Below, in pieces: positions 54,436 through 62,374 of a stretch of 64,000 nucleotides of DNA; the first letter of the stretch is position 1; each line of letters opens with the position of its first letter. Origin of the DNA: Chryseobacterium sp. JV274. Lineage in GTDB: Bacteria > Bacteroidota > Bacteroidia > Flavobacteriales > Weeksellaceae. The DNA lies in NCBI RefSeq assembly GCF_903969135.1, contig NZ_LR824569.1:4671001-4735000 (forward strand), read 5' to 3'. Both the position numbers and the translations under genes were made by a program. The notes under the pieces are model-generated. The model was not told the DNA's origin. It did not search any database and saw only the letters and a program-made list of their open reading frames with translations.

Positions 54436-55074
54436 TTATTGCTGATAGGTTTCTTTTGGAAGTAAAGCAGCAGTTCTGTAATAACTGATATCGGTAGAGA
54501 TCTGTGCCTGAAGATCCTGGAAGGTATCATAATCATACTGGACCCAGTTTTCTTCATTGTCGGGATCAGGAGTCTTGTCTACAGCCAGTTCAAGCTTTCC
54601 GTCTTCCTGATAGCTGCATTCTATAGCAGCATATTTTTCACCGCTTTCGTCCTGTGTATACCAGCATTTTACGGTTCTTTCGAGCTGTGGTTCATAAGTT
54701 TCGTTATCGATGACCTGAGAACAGATAAAGTTTTCAGGGTCGTCCGCTTTGAAAACAGTTTTAGAAATTAAGGGCAGCTCGTCCACTGATAAGGAATACA
54801 ATTTATTGGTAGAAATAATAAATCCGTCGCCTGTCTCTTTTTTTTCAATATCAAAAAAGTCAGATTTTTCCCTGAGATAATCTACTACCTTTGCTTCGTC
54901 TTCTTCGTCACTTAGAAAATAATTGATATTGTAAACACTGTCCTCGTTGATGAATTCGATTTCTTTTAGAAAATCAGAATCTTCCTCATAATAATACAGA
55001 TGATATTCGTTTAGCTTCACAGCTTTACTTTTGGAGATAATTTCTCCAAAAATGTTTTTGTACACTTTTCTCAT
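54436..55074 (-). CDS. Acidic hypothetical protein
   Basis: 212 residues with no signal peptide or membrane helix, so cytoplasmic. It is strongly acidic, with DSDFLKEIEF, LSDEEDEAKVVDYL, KTPDPDNEENW and many aromatic residues (HLYYYEED, DISYYRTAA). I recognise no family. The noncoding stretch downstream (54306-54428) holds a 40-codon open frame, shifted by one base, that reads like a protein C-terminus but has no start. The gene is alone on the minus strand. Confidence 0.7.
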   Translation of the reverse strand: MRKVYKNIFGEIISKSKAVKLNEYHLYYYEEDSDFLKEIEFINEDSVYNINYFLSDEEDEAKVVDYLREKSDFFDIEKKETGDGFIISTNKLYSLSVDELPLISKTVFKADDPENFICSQVIDNETYEPQLERTVKCWYTQDESGEKYAAIECSYQEDGKLELAVDKTPDPDNEENWVQYDYDTFQDLQAQISTDISYYRTAALLPKETYQQ

Positions 55075-55185
55075 TTTTAATCATATTATTTAGTTTCATC
55101 TATTAGTTTAAGTGGGTATCACAAAGATAAGTTTTCTTTTTTATCTAAGCTTGAAGTGTGAAACAGTATTTATTTCGTAAGTATT

Positions 55186-55614
55186 TCATATATCCTTTAT
55201 AAAATCCTCATATTCATAGTAAAACCTTTCGAAACCGTCCATTTTGTCCACAAAAAACTCAAAAATTTCTTGCCATGTATTTTTATTAAAAATGGAAACA
55301 CCATGTTTTTCTATCCATATCCTGCTGATAATCTTACCGTTTTCAAGGGTGAAGTATTCTTCTTTTTGAAAATCTCCAATGAAATCTTTTAAAATATCTT
55401 CCAATGACCAGATCTTTTCGTAATAGGCGTTTCGGAAAATTTCGTCTTTCATTTCTATATCCAGAGAAACTTCTGCTTTTTTATTATCGGCAGAAAATTT
55501 AAATGCCATATCCTTGATTTTAGTATCATAAAGAATCCATTTTCTGGGAAATGATCTTCCAAAAGCTGTCCAAAATTCCTTTTTTAACTGCTGTGCTTCT
55601 TGTTTACTGAACAT
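55186..55614 (-). CDS. DUF4268 domain protein
   Basis: 142 residues from the ATG at 55614 (MFSKQEAQQLKKEFWTAFGRSF). An upstream in-frame ATG at 55719 would add 35 hydrophobic residues unlike the family and overlap the divergent Rrf2 control region, so I reject it. The body (RKWILYDTKIKDMAFKFSADNKKAEVSLDIE and FYYEYEDFIKD) matches DUF4268, a small alpha/beta domain of unknown role. Cytoplasmic. Confidence 0.8.
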   Translation of the reverse strand: MFSKQEAQQLKKEFWTAFGRSFPRKWILYDTKIKDMAFKFSADNKKAEVSLDIEMKDEIFRNAYYEKIWSLEDILKDFIGDFQKEEYFTLENGKIISRIWIEKHGVSIFNKNTWQEIFEFFVDKMDGFERFYYEYEDFIKDI

Positions 55615-55777
55615 ACAGCAAACATAATGATTTAATAGGAGAAAGGCAAAAATGTGGTACTGAAACCGTAAAATTACGGATAAGCCGGATACGCAAAAAT
55701 ACGTAATGGAATACCTCAAATTTACAAATTTACCTGTCCACCTTTATCTGCTCTTTTCAAATGTTAAACAATTTTCT

Positions 55778-55785
55778 TATTTTTG
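55778..55785 (+). promoter_or_regulatory. -7 box of the Rrf2 gene
   Basis: TATTTTTG matches TAnnTTTG and ends only 5 nt before the ATG at 55791. If active, the transcript would be leaderless or nearly so. An ATG at 55761 lies before the box and is therefore rejected as the start. Confidence 0.5.
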
Positions 55786-55790
55786 CTGTA

Positions 55791-56198
55791 ATGCTTTCAA
55801 AAAAATCTCAATATGCGTTTAAGGCGCTTTCATATCTTGTAGAAAAAAGAAATGAAGGCCCGATTCTTATTTCCGAAATTGCGGAACACAAAAAAATTCC
55901 TTTAAAGTTTTTGGAAAATATTCTGCTTGAACTAAAAAAGGCGGAAATTCTTGACAGTAAAAAAGGAAAGGGTGGAGGATATTTTCTGAAGGAAAAACCT
56001 GAAAATGTGAAACTGGCCAAAATTATCCGTCTTGTAAACGGTCCTATTGCCATGCTTCCTTGTGTAAGTCTGAATTTTTATCAAAAATGTGACGACTGCA
56101 ATGAAGATCACTGCGGACTTCATGATGTACTGATAGAAGTTCGGGATGCTTCACTGAATATTCTTGAGAAAAAAACTTTAATGGATCTGGTCGACTGA
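55791..56198 (+). CDS. Rrf2 family transcriptional regulator with cysteine cluster
   Basis: 135 residues from MLSKKSQYAFKALSYL. The winged helix (ISEIAEHKKIPLKFLENILLELKKAEILDSKKGKGGGYFL) is followed by PCVSLNFYQKCDDCNEDHCGLHDV. It contains four cysteines, three of them (KCDDCNEDHC) close together where IscR and NsrR hold their Fe-S cluster. It may sense Fe-S, NO or cysteine status. The two genes downstream include a second TauE/SafE exporter, so control of sulfur metabolism, as for CymR-like Rrf2 proteins, is plausible. Confidence 0.87.
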   Translation: MLSKKSQYAFKALSYLVEKRNEGPILISEIAEHKKIPLKFLENILLELKKAEILDSKKGKGGGYFLKEKPENVKLAKIIRLVNGPIAMLPCVSLNFYQKCDDCNEDHCGLHDVLIEVRDASLNILEKKTLMDLVD

Positions 56199-56287
56199 CC
56201 TGATCCTTTTTTTTGAATTATTAGTCTACTTATTTTGTAGAATAAATATTTTTATCAGATATTTGCAATACTTCAAATGAATAAATT

Positions 56288-56464
56288 ATGGTTTCAAAAG
56301 AAGAAGCATACCCATTACAAACGTTTACCTCTTCCAGCGTGACAGTATCTTCAACTGTTGCATCTGCTTTATCCGGAAAACAAATCTTATGCAGGCAGAT
56401 ATCAGATGTTTTTGTTATCGAAGCCGCAGGTAATGAGGTAATATGTACTAAAACAACTCTGTGA
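56288..56464 (+). CDS. Small 58-residue protein, translationally coupled to TauE gene
   Basis: ATG at 56288 to TGA at 56464 encodes 58 residues starting MVSKEEAYPLQTFTSSSV and ending EVICTKTTL. It has no membrane helix and a Ser/Thr-rich first half; two cysteines are in the second half. The stop and the ATG of the TauE gene are one base apart (TGATATG), typical of translational coupling. Codon use is like the neighbours. A TTG-N20-GATATTTG sequence around 56235-56262 could be its promoter. I recognise no family. Confidence 0.6.
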   Translation: MVSKEEAYPLQTFTSSSVTVSSTVASALSGKQILCRQISDVFVIEAAGNEVICTKTTL

Positions 56465-56465
56465 T

Positions 56466-57353
56466 ATGGTGATTTCAAGAAAAATTCAGGTAAGGCTTAA
56501 TGTCCTTCTGGTGACGGCTGTCATTGTATCTATTGCTGTTTTTTCAATGTATGAGCTGGGATATCTGGAAGAGCTGCAGACCATTCTGGCAAAAGATAAT
56601 TACATTTTTTACTGGATGCTTCTGGTAGGCGTTTTTGCAGAAATTGTTGCAGGATCAATGGGAATGGGGTATGGAGTGATCTGTACCACCACACTTATGC
56701 TTCTGAATATTCCGCCTCATATTGTGAGTGCAAGTATCCATTCGGCAGAAAGTTTTACAACGGCAGCGGGAAGTCTCAGCCATATCAGATTGAAGAATGT
56801 CAGTAAGAGTTTAGTGAAGAAGCTTGCAGTGCCGGCAGTTATCGGGGCAGTTATTGGTGCGGTAAGCCTTACTTACCTTGGAGAATATTATGCGAAGATC
56901 ACCAAAACACTGATTGCTTTTTATACTTTATATCTCGGAATTCAGATTTTATCGAATGCTTTTAAAGAAAAACAGAGCAAAGCATTGAAAAGAAAAACCA
57001 ATCTTACCAGACTGGGAGTGATAGGAGGTTTTATAGATTCTTTTGCCGGTGGTGGGTGGGGACCTCTGGTAACCGGAACTTTGATTAAAAATGCTTTTAC
57101 CCCAAGATTTGCAGTAGGAAGTTCTACCGTAGCCAAATTTATCCTTACCATAACGGCTGCTGTTACCTTTTTCTTTACTCTGGGAATCCAGCACTGGAAT
57201 ATCATTCTCGGCCTTTTGATTGGCGGAATTATTACGGCTCCTTTTTCAGCGATGCTTACTGCAAAGCTTCCTGTGAAGAAAATGTTTGTGATTATCGGAA
57301 CATTGGTGATTGTGATGAGTTCTATAACTATTTATAAATCAGTTTTTAATTAA
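56466..57353 (+). CDS. TauE/SafE family anion exporter (second in window)
   Basis: 295 residues with about eight membrane helices. The two internal repeats carry EIVAGSMGMGYGVICTTTLML and IGGFIDSFAGGGWGPLVTGTLI, typical of the family but clearly different from the shorter exporter at 26831. An N-terminal cytoplasmic segment and helix precede the core. It probably moves sulfite, sulfonates or related anions across the inner membrane. It is coupled to the small upstream ORF and follows an Rrf2 regulator gene. Confidence 0.88.
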   Translation: MVISRKIQVRLNVLLVTAVIVSIAVFSMYELGYLEELQTILAKDNYIFYWMLLVGVFAEIVAGSMGMGYGVICTTTLMLLNIPPHIVSASIHSAESFTTAAGSLSHIRLKNVSKSLVKKLAVPAVIGAVIGAVSLTYLGEYYAKITKTLIAFYTLYLGIQILSNAFKEKQSKALKRKTNLTRLGVIGGFIDSFAGGGWGPLVTGTLIKNAFTPRFAVGSSTVAKFILTITAAVTFFFTLGIQHWNIILGLLIGGIITAPFSAMLTAKLPVKKMFVIIGTLVIVMSSITIYKSVFN

Positions 57354-57441
57354 AAATTATGCATTGTATTGAAAAATAAAGAGCTTAAAAAGATATTCGG
57401 TTTTGAAAATATTTTACTTTTACATCACTAAATATTAGAAC

Positions 57442-57732
57442 ATGAATTTACATATCATTGCACTTTTTAAGTTTAATGAAAATTATCTGATGGATGCCGT
57501 AGAGCTGTTTCAGAACCTTGTGAAAGAAACAAGAAAAGAAGAAGGCTGCCTGCAGTATGACCTTATTGAAGATAAAGATAATAAAGGAACTTTCTTCCTG
57601 ATTGAGCTTTGGGAAAGTGTAGAGCACCACAACAGACACAACGGTCAGGATCACCTTCTGGATTTCCGTAAAGATGCTTCCAAGATCATGGAGAGCTCAG
57701 CAGAAGTGTATAAAGGATTTAAGATATATTAA
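57442..57732 (+). CDS. Antibiotic biosynthesis monooxygenase (ABM) domain protein, YgiN-like
   Basis: 96 residues, a single ABM domain (dimeric alpha/beta barrel). Typical features are the start MNLHIIALFKFN, TRKEEGCLQYDLIEDKDNKGTFFLIELWESVEHHNRHN and the final Tyr-rich strand. YgiN-type members act on quinols; others degrade haem. The family match is secure, the substrate is not. It precedes a bidirectional terminator and converges on the haem locus. Confidence 0.87.
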   Translation: MNLHIIALFKFNENYLMDAVELFQNLVKETRKEEGCLQYDLIEDKDNKGTFFLIELWESVEHHNRHNGQDHLLDFRKDASKIMESSAEVYKGFKIY

Positions 57733-57794
57733 TATCGAGGATTGAAAGATTTAAGAATAAAGACTTAAAGATTTTTTCGGTTTCCTTAAAAAAT

Positions 57795-57829
57795 AAAAGG
57801 CGGTCTCAATAGCTTGAAACCGCCTTTTT
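57795..57829. terminator. Bidirectional terminator between ABM and HmuY-like genes
   Basis: AAAAGGCGGT (57795-57804) and ACCGCCTTTT (57819-57828) form a perfect 10-bp stem, with A- and T-rich flanks that serve both converging genes. Confidence 0.85.
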
Positions 57830-57863
57830 ATTAGAAAAAATAGAAAGTATTAAAATAAAATAT

Positions 57864-59156
57864 TTATTTTACGATAAGCTTTTTCGTTTCCGAATGACCT
57901 CCGTAAGTAATTTTTACAAGGTAATTCCCTGATGTAAGTGTAGAAAGATTCAGATCCTGTTTGTAGAATCCTGCCTGATTCGTAAGTTCAGCAGAATATA
58001 CCTTTTTACCGGTAAGATCATAGACTTCTACATTTCCTTTGTTGCTTGCTTTTTCTTTAACATCAAAAAGAACCGTTATTTTTTTATCAGCTGGTGCAGG
58101 GTTAGGATAAATACCAAAAGAAGCCTTTTTCCCAACTTCTGTAATACCTAATGTTTCAGTAATCTTCTTGTATTTAAAATACATATTTCCTGTACTTGCT
58201 CCACCGTTTGTAGTAAAGTACATTCTATAGTAATCATTTCCCTTTTTGACGTAGTAGACAACATCATTTTTAACGGTTCCTATCCCTTTCCAAGAATGTC
58301 CTACAGTAGTAATAGCTGATGAGAAACTTGCTGTGGCAGGAATTGTATAGGCTGTTGTGGCCTGAGTTTCCGGCTGTACCATTGCTACTTTAATGTTTGG
58401 GCTCTGGATTGCTCCGGAAAGTGGATACATCTGTACCCCCATATAGAATGTATAATATTTAGTAAATATGAAATCCCATGCAGTTCTTGATGGTTCCAGA
58501 CTAGGAACTTTTGCTCCTGTATCAAATGAGAAATAATTAAAATAAGAATCATCCGTTCCATTAGCGATTGTTCTTGTTTCTGTAGCTCCCCATGCAGTAC
58601 CGTTCCATTTTGAATATTTAAAAGTATATCCTGCAAAGGCATCTTCAATGGCAAATTTGATGTATGTTCCTGAAGGGTATTTTAACACAAAAATAGCTTT
58701 CCCCTGGATATGGTGATTTATCGGGTTGTAAACTCCCCATCCTGTTGAAGGGATATTGGGGTTTGGAGATGTCACAGGTCCCTGTTCAAAAGCTCCCTGG
58801 CTCCAGTCAGTGGTCTGATCCGGGTTATAAAGAGGGTCTCCCCATGAAGATTCATTGCTGATGCTGATGTTATCCCAGTCTGCTAGATTTGTTGAAGCAG
58901 TGAATACTTCGATATCTTTTGCATCATTTATTCTTGATCCAAATGCATAGTTTGAATTTCTATAAAAAGCAACATCCCAGGTATTGGCAGGTTGAGAAAC
59001 CATATTACCATCTGCAAGGTTTACAAAAACTCTGTTTTGATATCCGCTTCCCATTGTCATATTTACCTGTGAGTATCCAAATGCATCAGTTTGTGCCAAA
59101 ACAGTCTGCTGAACAGACATTGCCAATACTGAAGCCAATAATAGTTTTGTTTTCAT
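57864..59156 (-). CDS. T9SS-secreted HmuY-like haem-binding protein
   Basis: 430 residues with a signal peptide (about 1-21, ending VLAQ). WDVAFYRNSNYAFGSRINDAKDIEVFTAS and a second TAWDFIFTKYYTFYMGVQ unit are the paired WD-type segments of the HmuY fold, and the same pattern occurs in the lipoprotein at 62375. The C-terminal 80 residues (FGIYPNPAPADKKITV to TKKLIVK) form a type A T9SS sorting domain. It is probably a cell-surface or released haem-capturing protein. Its promoter carries the paired operators at 59175-59228. Confidence 0.8.
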   Translation of the reverse strand: MKTKLLLASVLAMSVQQTVLAQTDAFGYSQVNMTMGSGYQNRVFVNLADGNMVSQPANTWDVAFYRNSNYAFGSRINDAKDIEVFTASTNLADWDNISISNESSWGDPLYNPDQTTDWSQGAFEQGPVTSPNPNIPSTGWGVYNPINHHIQGKAIFVLKYPSGTYIKFAIEDAFAGYTFKYSKWNGTAWGATETRTIANGTDDSYFNYFSFDTGAKVPSLEPSRTAWDFIFTKYYTFYMGVQMYPLSGAIQSPNIKVAMVQPETQATTAYTIPATASFSSAITTVGHSWKGIGTVKNDVVYYVKKGNDYYRMYFTTNGGASTGNMYFKYKKITETLGITEVGKKASFGIYPNPAPADKKITVLFDVKEKASNKGNVEVYDLTGKKVYSAELTNQAGFYKQDLNLSTLTSGNYLVKITYGGHSETKKLIVK

Positions 59157-59174
59157 AACTTATTTTTTAAATCC

Positions 59175-59228
59175 TTATTTAGAATGATTCTACAAAATTA
59201 TATAATTATTTTTAATGAGTCTAAATAA
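59175..59228 (-). promoter_or_regulatory. Paired palindromic operators over the HmuY-like gene promoter
   Basis: Site 1 (59175-59197) has the left half TTATTTAGAAT with core TAGAATGATTCTA, a perfect 13-bp palindrome. Site 2 (59209-59228) has the right half GTCTAAATAA of the same pattern. Their centres are 31 bp apart, three helical turns. On the minus strand a -7 box TAATTTTG (59193-59200) overlaps site 1, and site 2 covers the -33 region, as for a repressor of the Fur or DtxR kind. The same pair occurs at 60168. Confidence 0.72.
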
Positions 59229-59286
59229 AAACATGATTTTTATCGTGTTTTTATTTTAATCATACTTTTGATAAGTAAAAAATAAG

Positions 59287-59322
59287 AATAAAAAAGCCGG
59301 AAGGAATAGTCCCGCCGGCTTT
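59287..59322 (-). terminator. Terminator of the choice-of-anchor-J gene
   Basis: On the minus strand AAAGCCGG and CCGGCTTT (59293-59300 with 59315-59322) form an 8-bp stem followed by a T-run, just past the stop at 59351. Confidence 0.82.
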
Positions 59323-59350
59323 GAAAAGGTAGATAATAGTCTAATAAACC

Positions 59351-60157
59351 TTATTTCTTGATAAATTTTGATTGGATAAGTTTTCCTTCTGCAGTTTCAA
59401 TATTCATGTAATATACTCCTGTCTGAAGTGTACTGATATCAAATATCTGTCCGTTTGGTTTTCCTTCTGCTGCTTTCTGTCCTGCAGCAGAATAGATACT
59501 GATATTTTTAAGATCTTTTTTTGATTTAAATTCCAATGCTGTCTGATCAGAATTTAATGCAAATCTGAGGTTTTCTGTCACTTTATTATTGTCATTTACT
59601 CCTAAAGAAGCTGTTGTGTTATAAACGACATTATCAACCTGGATCGCAACGTGTGTTGCTGTAGGAGTAAATTTAAATACAATATATGAACCTGTAGATG
59701 CCGGAATATTTACACTGATATTCTGAACTGTACCAATAACTGATACATTGATAGGGCTTCCGACAGGAACAAATGTTGACATATCCGCAGGATTGGATGC
59801 TACTCCAATCTGAATACTTCCCGGACCAGGAGATGGAGACACTAAAGTAGTATCAAAAGTCAATGTTTTATTTCCGGTTGGAGTTTCAATTTGTGGTGAA
59901 ATCAGATATGAAGACCCTGTCGCATTATTTCCTGCGTAGGATTGAACGAACCTGTTTGAATCACCTGCTACAATCATTCTCGGAGGTACGGGAGGAAATT
60001 CTCCGGTTATTGGAGCAACAATGGCAGCCCATCCAAACTGAGGGAAAGTAGTATTACCTGCAGTAAAGTTATTGAAATTTTCATTGATGTTAGATACCTG
60101 AGCATTTGCTGTTAAGGCTGTAAACATCAGAGTTCCTAAAAGTAATTTTAATTTCAT
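59351..60157 (-). CDS. T9SS-secreted choice-of-anchor-J-like protein of the haem locus
   Basis: 268 residues with a signal peptide (MKLKLLLGTLMFTALTANAQ). The middle part (INENFNNFTAGNTTFPQFGWAAIV to VAIQVDNVVY) reads as a choice-of-anchor-J/cleaved-adhesin jelly-roll domain, with YLISPQIETPTGNKTLTFDT and a final aromatic strand. The C-terminus (TALEFKSKKDLKNISIYSAAGQKAAEG to IQSKFIKK) is a T9SS sorting domain. Gene position and shared operators tie it to haem or iron acquisition, but no direct haem role is known for this domain. It is divergent from the TonB receptor gene. Confidence 0.75.
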   Translation of the reverse strand: MKLKLLLGTLMFTALTANAQVSNINENFNNFTAGNTTFPQFGWAAIVAPITGEFPPVPPRMIVAGDSNRFVQSYAGNNATGSSYLISPQIETPTGNKTLTFDTTLVSPSPGPGSIQIGVASNPADMSTFVPVGSPINVSVIGTVQNISVNIPASTGSYIVFKFTPTATHVAIQVDNVVYNTTASLGVNDNNKVTENLRFALNSDQTALEFKSKKDLKNISIYSAAGQKAAEGKPNGQIFDISTLQTGVYYMNIETAEGKLIQSKFIKK

Positions 60158-60167
60158 GAGATTATTT

Positions 60168-60221
60168 TTATTTAGAATTATTCCACAAAAATATATATTT
60201 ATTTTTAATGAGTCTAAATAA
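60168..60221. promoter_or_regulatory. Paired palindromic operators in the divergent haem promoter region
   Basis: Site 1 (60168-60190) reads TTATTTAGAATTATTCCAC and site 2 (60202-60221) TTTTTAATGAGTCTAAATAA. Both match the sites at 59175 and 59209, and the centres are again 31 bp apart. On the minus strand TATTTTTG (60186-60193) is the -7 box of the anchor-J gene and overlaps site 1. On the plus strand site 2 ends 5 bp before the -7 box of the TonB receptor gene. One set of operators could thus control both directions. Confidence 0.72.
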
Positions 60222-60226
60222 AGTTT

Positions 60227-60234
60227 TATATTTG
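60227..60234 (+). promoter_or_regulatory. -7 box of the TonB receptor operon
   Basis: TATATTTG matches TAnnTTTG, 18 nt before the ATG at 60253. Operator site 2 (60202-60221) occupies the space between the -33 and -7 positions, as expected for repression. An in-frame TTG at 60208 lies before this box and is rejected as start. Confidence 0.65.
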
Positions 60235-60252
60235 TCGAAAATTTGTACCCTT

Positions 60253-62358
60253 ATGAAGAAGAAAGTGCTTTCCGTTCTATCATTATCTGTAGCCTTATGG
60301 ATGAATGCACAAGAAAAGGATTCTCTTAATCAAAAGAAAATTGAAGAAGTTGTTATTACAGGACAGTATATGCAGCAGTCCATTAACAAATCAATATATA
60401 AGGTTGAGGTTATTGATGCAGAACAGATTAAAAACATGGCGGCGACTAATGTTGCCGAGGTTTTAAATCAAAGTCTTAACATACAGATCACTCCGGATAC
60501 CCGTTCAGGAAATTCCACTGCCAATATCATGGGACTTAATGGTGATTATGTAAAAATCCTTATAGACAATATTCCGGTAGTAGGAGATACAGGATTGGGA
60601 AGTAATATTGATCTTACAAAAATTACCTTAAGCAATATCGAAAGAATTGAAATTGTAAAAGGAAGTATGGGCGTTGAATATGGAAATGGAGCTGTTGCCG
60701 GGGTAATCAACATTATCACCAAGAAAACCAGTACAAAAAAAGTAAGTGTAAGAGGTTCAATACAGGAAGAAACCGTAAGAGATAATTACGATCTTAAGAA
60801 AAGAGGGAACGGAAGACATATTCAAAACCTGAATATAGATTATAACATCAGCAATGAATGGTTTGCAAGTATCAATTTCAACCATAACCAGTTTATGGGA
60901 TATGAAGGAGAAAGCAAAGGTTACAAATATTTCGGACAGGACAATCAGAGAGGATATGAATGGAATCCGAAAGACCAGTATGATGCTTCTGCATTGCTAA
61001 GATATACGAAAAATAAAACAACATTCTTCTACAAGCTGTCCTATCTTAATGAGAAATTCAACTTCTACAACCCGGAAGTAAGCCGAAACCCGCTTAATGA
61101 CGGTGTAGGTGGAGTTTCTTATGAAAGTAGAGACAGAAGGTACAATACAGACCGCTGGGTACACCAGTTTAACATTCAAACTAATCTGGGGCATATCCGG
61201 TACATGGGAGACTTCTCCTATCAGAATCAGGACAGAAAGTATTACGACTACAATTACGACATTCCAAACAGAGCGATAAAGAGCCGTCAGGACGAAAAAT
61301 CCTATTATAAGACAGATGTCATCTACTCAAGAGGGATGTTCAGTAACTTCCTGGATAGCAAAGTTTTTGATTTTCAGTTAGGATATGAATTAGACTATAC
61401 TAATGGTTATGCTGCACTGATTGCAGGAGATTTCTTTGGAGAAGCCGTAAAAAGAAAAATATTTACCTATTCCAACTTCCTTTCTGCAGAATGGAATGTT
61501 TCAGACAAACTTTCATTAAGACCGGGAGTAAGACTTTCCCTTAGTGAAAACTTTAACAATCAATACAACTATTCCTTATCAGCAAGATATAAAACTTCTG
61601 AGAATTCAAATCTTAGAGCGATCGTAGGATCAGCAAACCGTTTTCCTAAATATGACGAACTGTACACCTATTTTGTAAATCTTAACCATGATGTACAGGG
61701 AAATCCGGATTTAAATCCTGAAAAAGGATTCTCAGCAGGACTTTTCTGGAATCAGAATTTTTCAGTGAATAATGGCTGGAAAATAGCTTACGGAGTAGAT
61801 GCATTATATCTGGATGTACGTGACAGGATTGAAATGGTGGTGGTAAAACAACCTTCTACCTACAAATACATGAATCTTAATACCTATAAAAATCTATTAT
61901 TCTCAGCCAATGTAGATTTTAGAAAAGATCAGTTTGCTTTGTCTTTAAGAGGATCAGTAAACGGAACATCGGTATCAATGAATGAATTAACATCCTCTTC
62001 TCCTACAGACTTCCAGTATTTAGTACAGGCAGGAGCTTCGGCAACTTACAAACTGAAAAATACCGATACCAATTTTGCCCTTTATTACAAATTTACAGGT
62101 CCGGACAGAATCTATGTGTCTGACGGGGCAAGTGGTTTCCGCCTGGGAAAAGTAGACAGTTTTCATATGATGGATTTCATCGTAAGCCAGCCTTTCTGGA
62201 ATAAGCATTTCGAAATTTCTGCGGGGGTGAAAAATATATTTGATGTGACGAGGTTAAACTCTACTGCAATTGCGGGTTCAGCCCATACAGCAGCGAACGG
62301 TTTTGTTAATTTATACTACGGCAGAAGCTATTTTGCCCGATTAATGTTTCAATTTTAA
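60253..62358 (+). CDS. TonB-dependent outer-membrane receptor, probable haem receptor (HmuR-like)
   Basis: 701 residues from the ATG at 60253 (MKKKVLSVLSLSVALWMNAQ, a signal peptide). The TonB box region EEVVITGQYM is followed by the plug (about 30-150; NVAEVLNQSLNIQITPD, LIDNIPVVGD, NIERIEIVKGSMGVEYGNGAVAGVINIIT) and a 22-strand barrel ending in the terminal Phe (SYFARLMFQF). The YRPF- and NPDLNPEK-type segment (VQGNPDLNPEKGFSAGLF) is frequent in haem receptors. Neighbouring HmuY and HmuT genes support haem import. Confidence 0.85.
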   Translation: MKKKVLSVLSLSVALWMNAQEKDSLNQKKIEEVVITGQYMQQSINKSIYKVEVIDAEQIKNMAATNVAEVLNQSLNIQITPDTRSGNSTANIMGLNGDYVKILIDNIPVVGDTGLGSNIDLTKITLSNIERIEIVKGSMGVEYGNGAVAGVINIITKKTSTKKVSVRGSIQEETVRDNYDLKKRGNGRHIQNLNIDYNISNEWFASINFNHNQFMGYEGESKGYKYFGQDNQRGYEWNPKDQYDASALLRYTKNKTTFFYKLSYLNEKFNFYNPEVSRNPLNDGVGGVSYESRDRRYNTDRWVHQFNIQTNLGHIRYMGDFSYQNQDRKYYDYNYDIPNRAIKSRQDEKSYYKTDVIYSRGMFSNFLDSKVFDFQLGYELDYTNGYAALIAGDFFGEAVKRKIFTYSNFLSAEWNVSDKLSLRPGVRLSLSENFNNQYNYSLSARYKTSENSNLRAIVGSANRFPKYDELYTYFVNLNHDVQGNPDLNPEKGFSAGLFWNQNFSVNNGWKIAYGVDALYLDVRDRIEMVVVKQPSTYKYMNLNTYKNLLFSANVDFRKDQFALSLRGSVNGTSVSMNELTSSSPTDFQYLVQAGASATYKLKNTDTNFALYYKFTGPDRIYVSDGASGFRLGKVDSFHMMDFIVSQPFWNKHFEISAGVKNIFDVTRLNSTAIAGSAHTAANGFVNLYYGRSYFARLMFQF

Positions 62359-62374
62359 ATAATAAGTTACTGTT

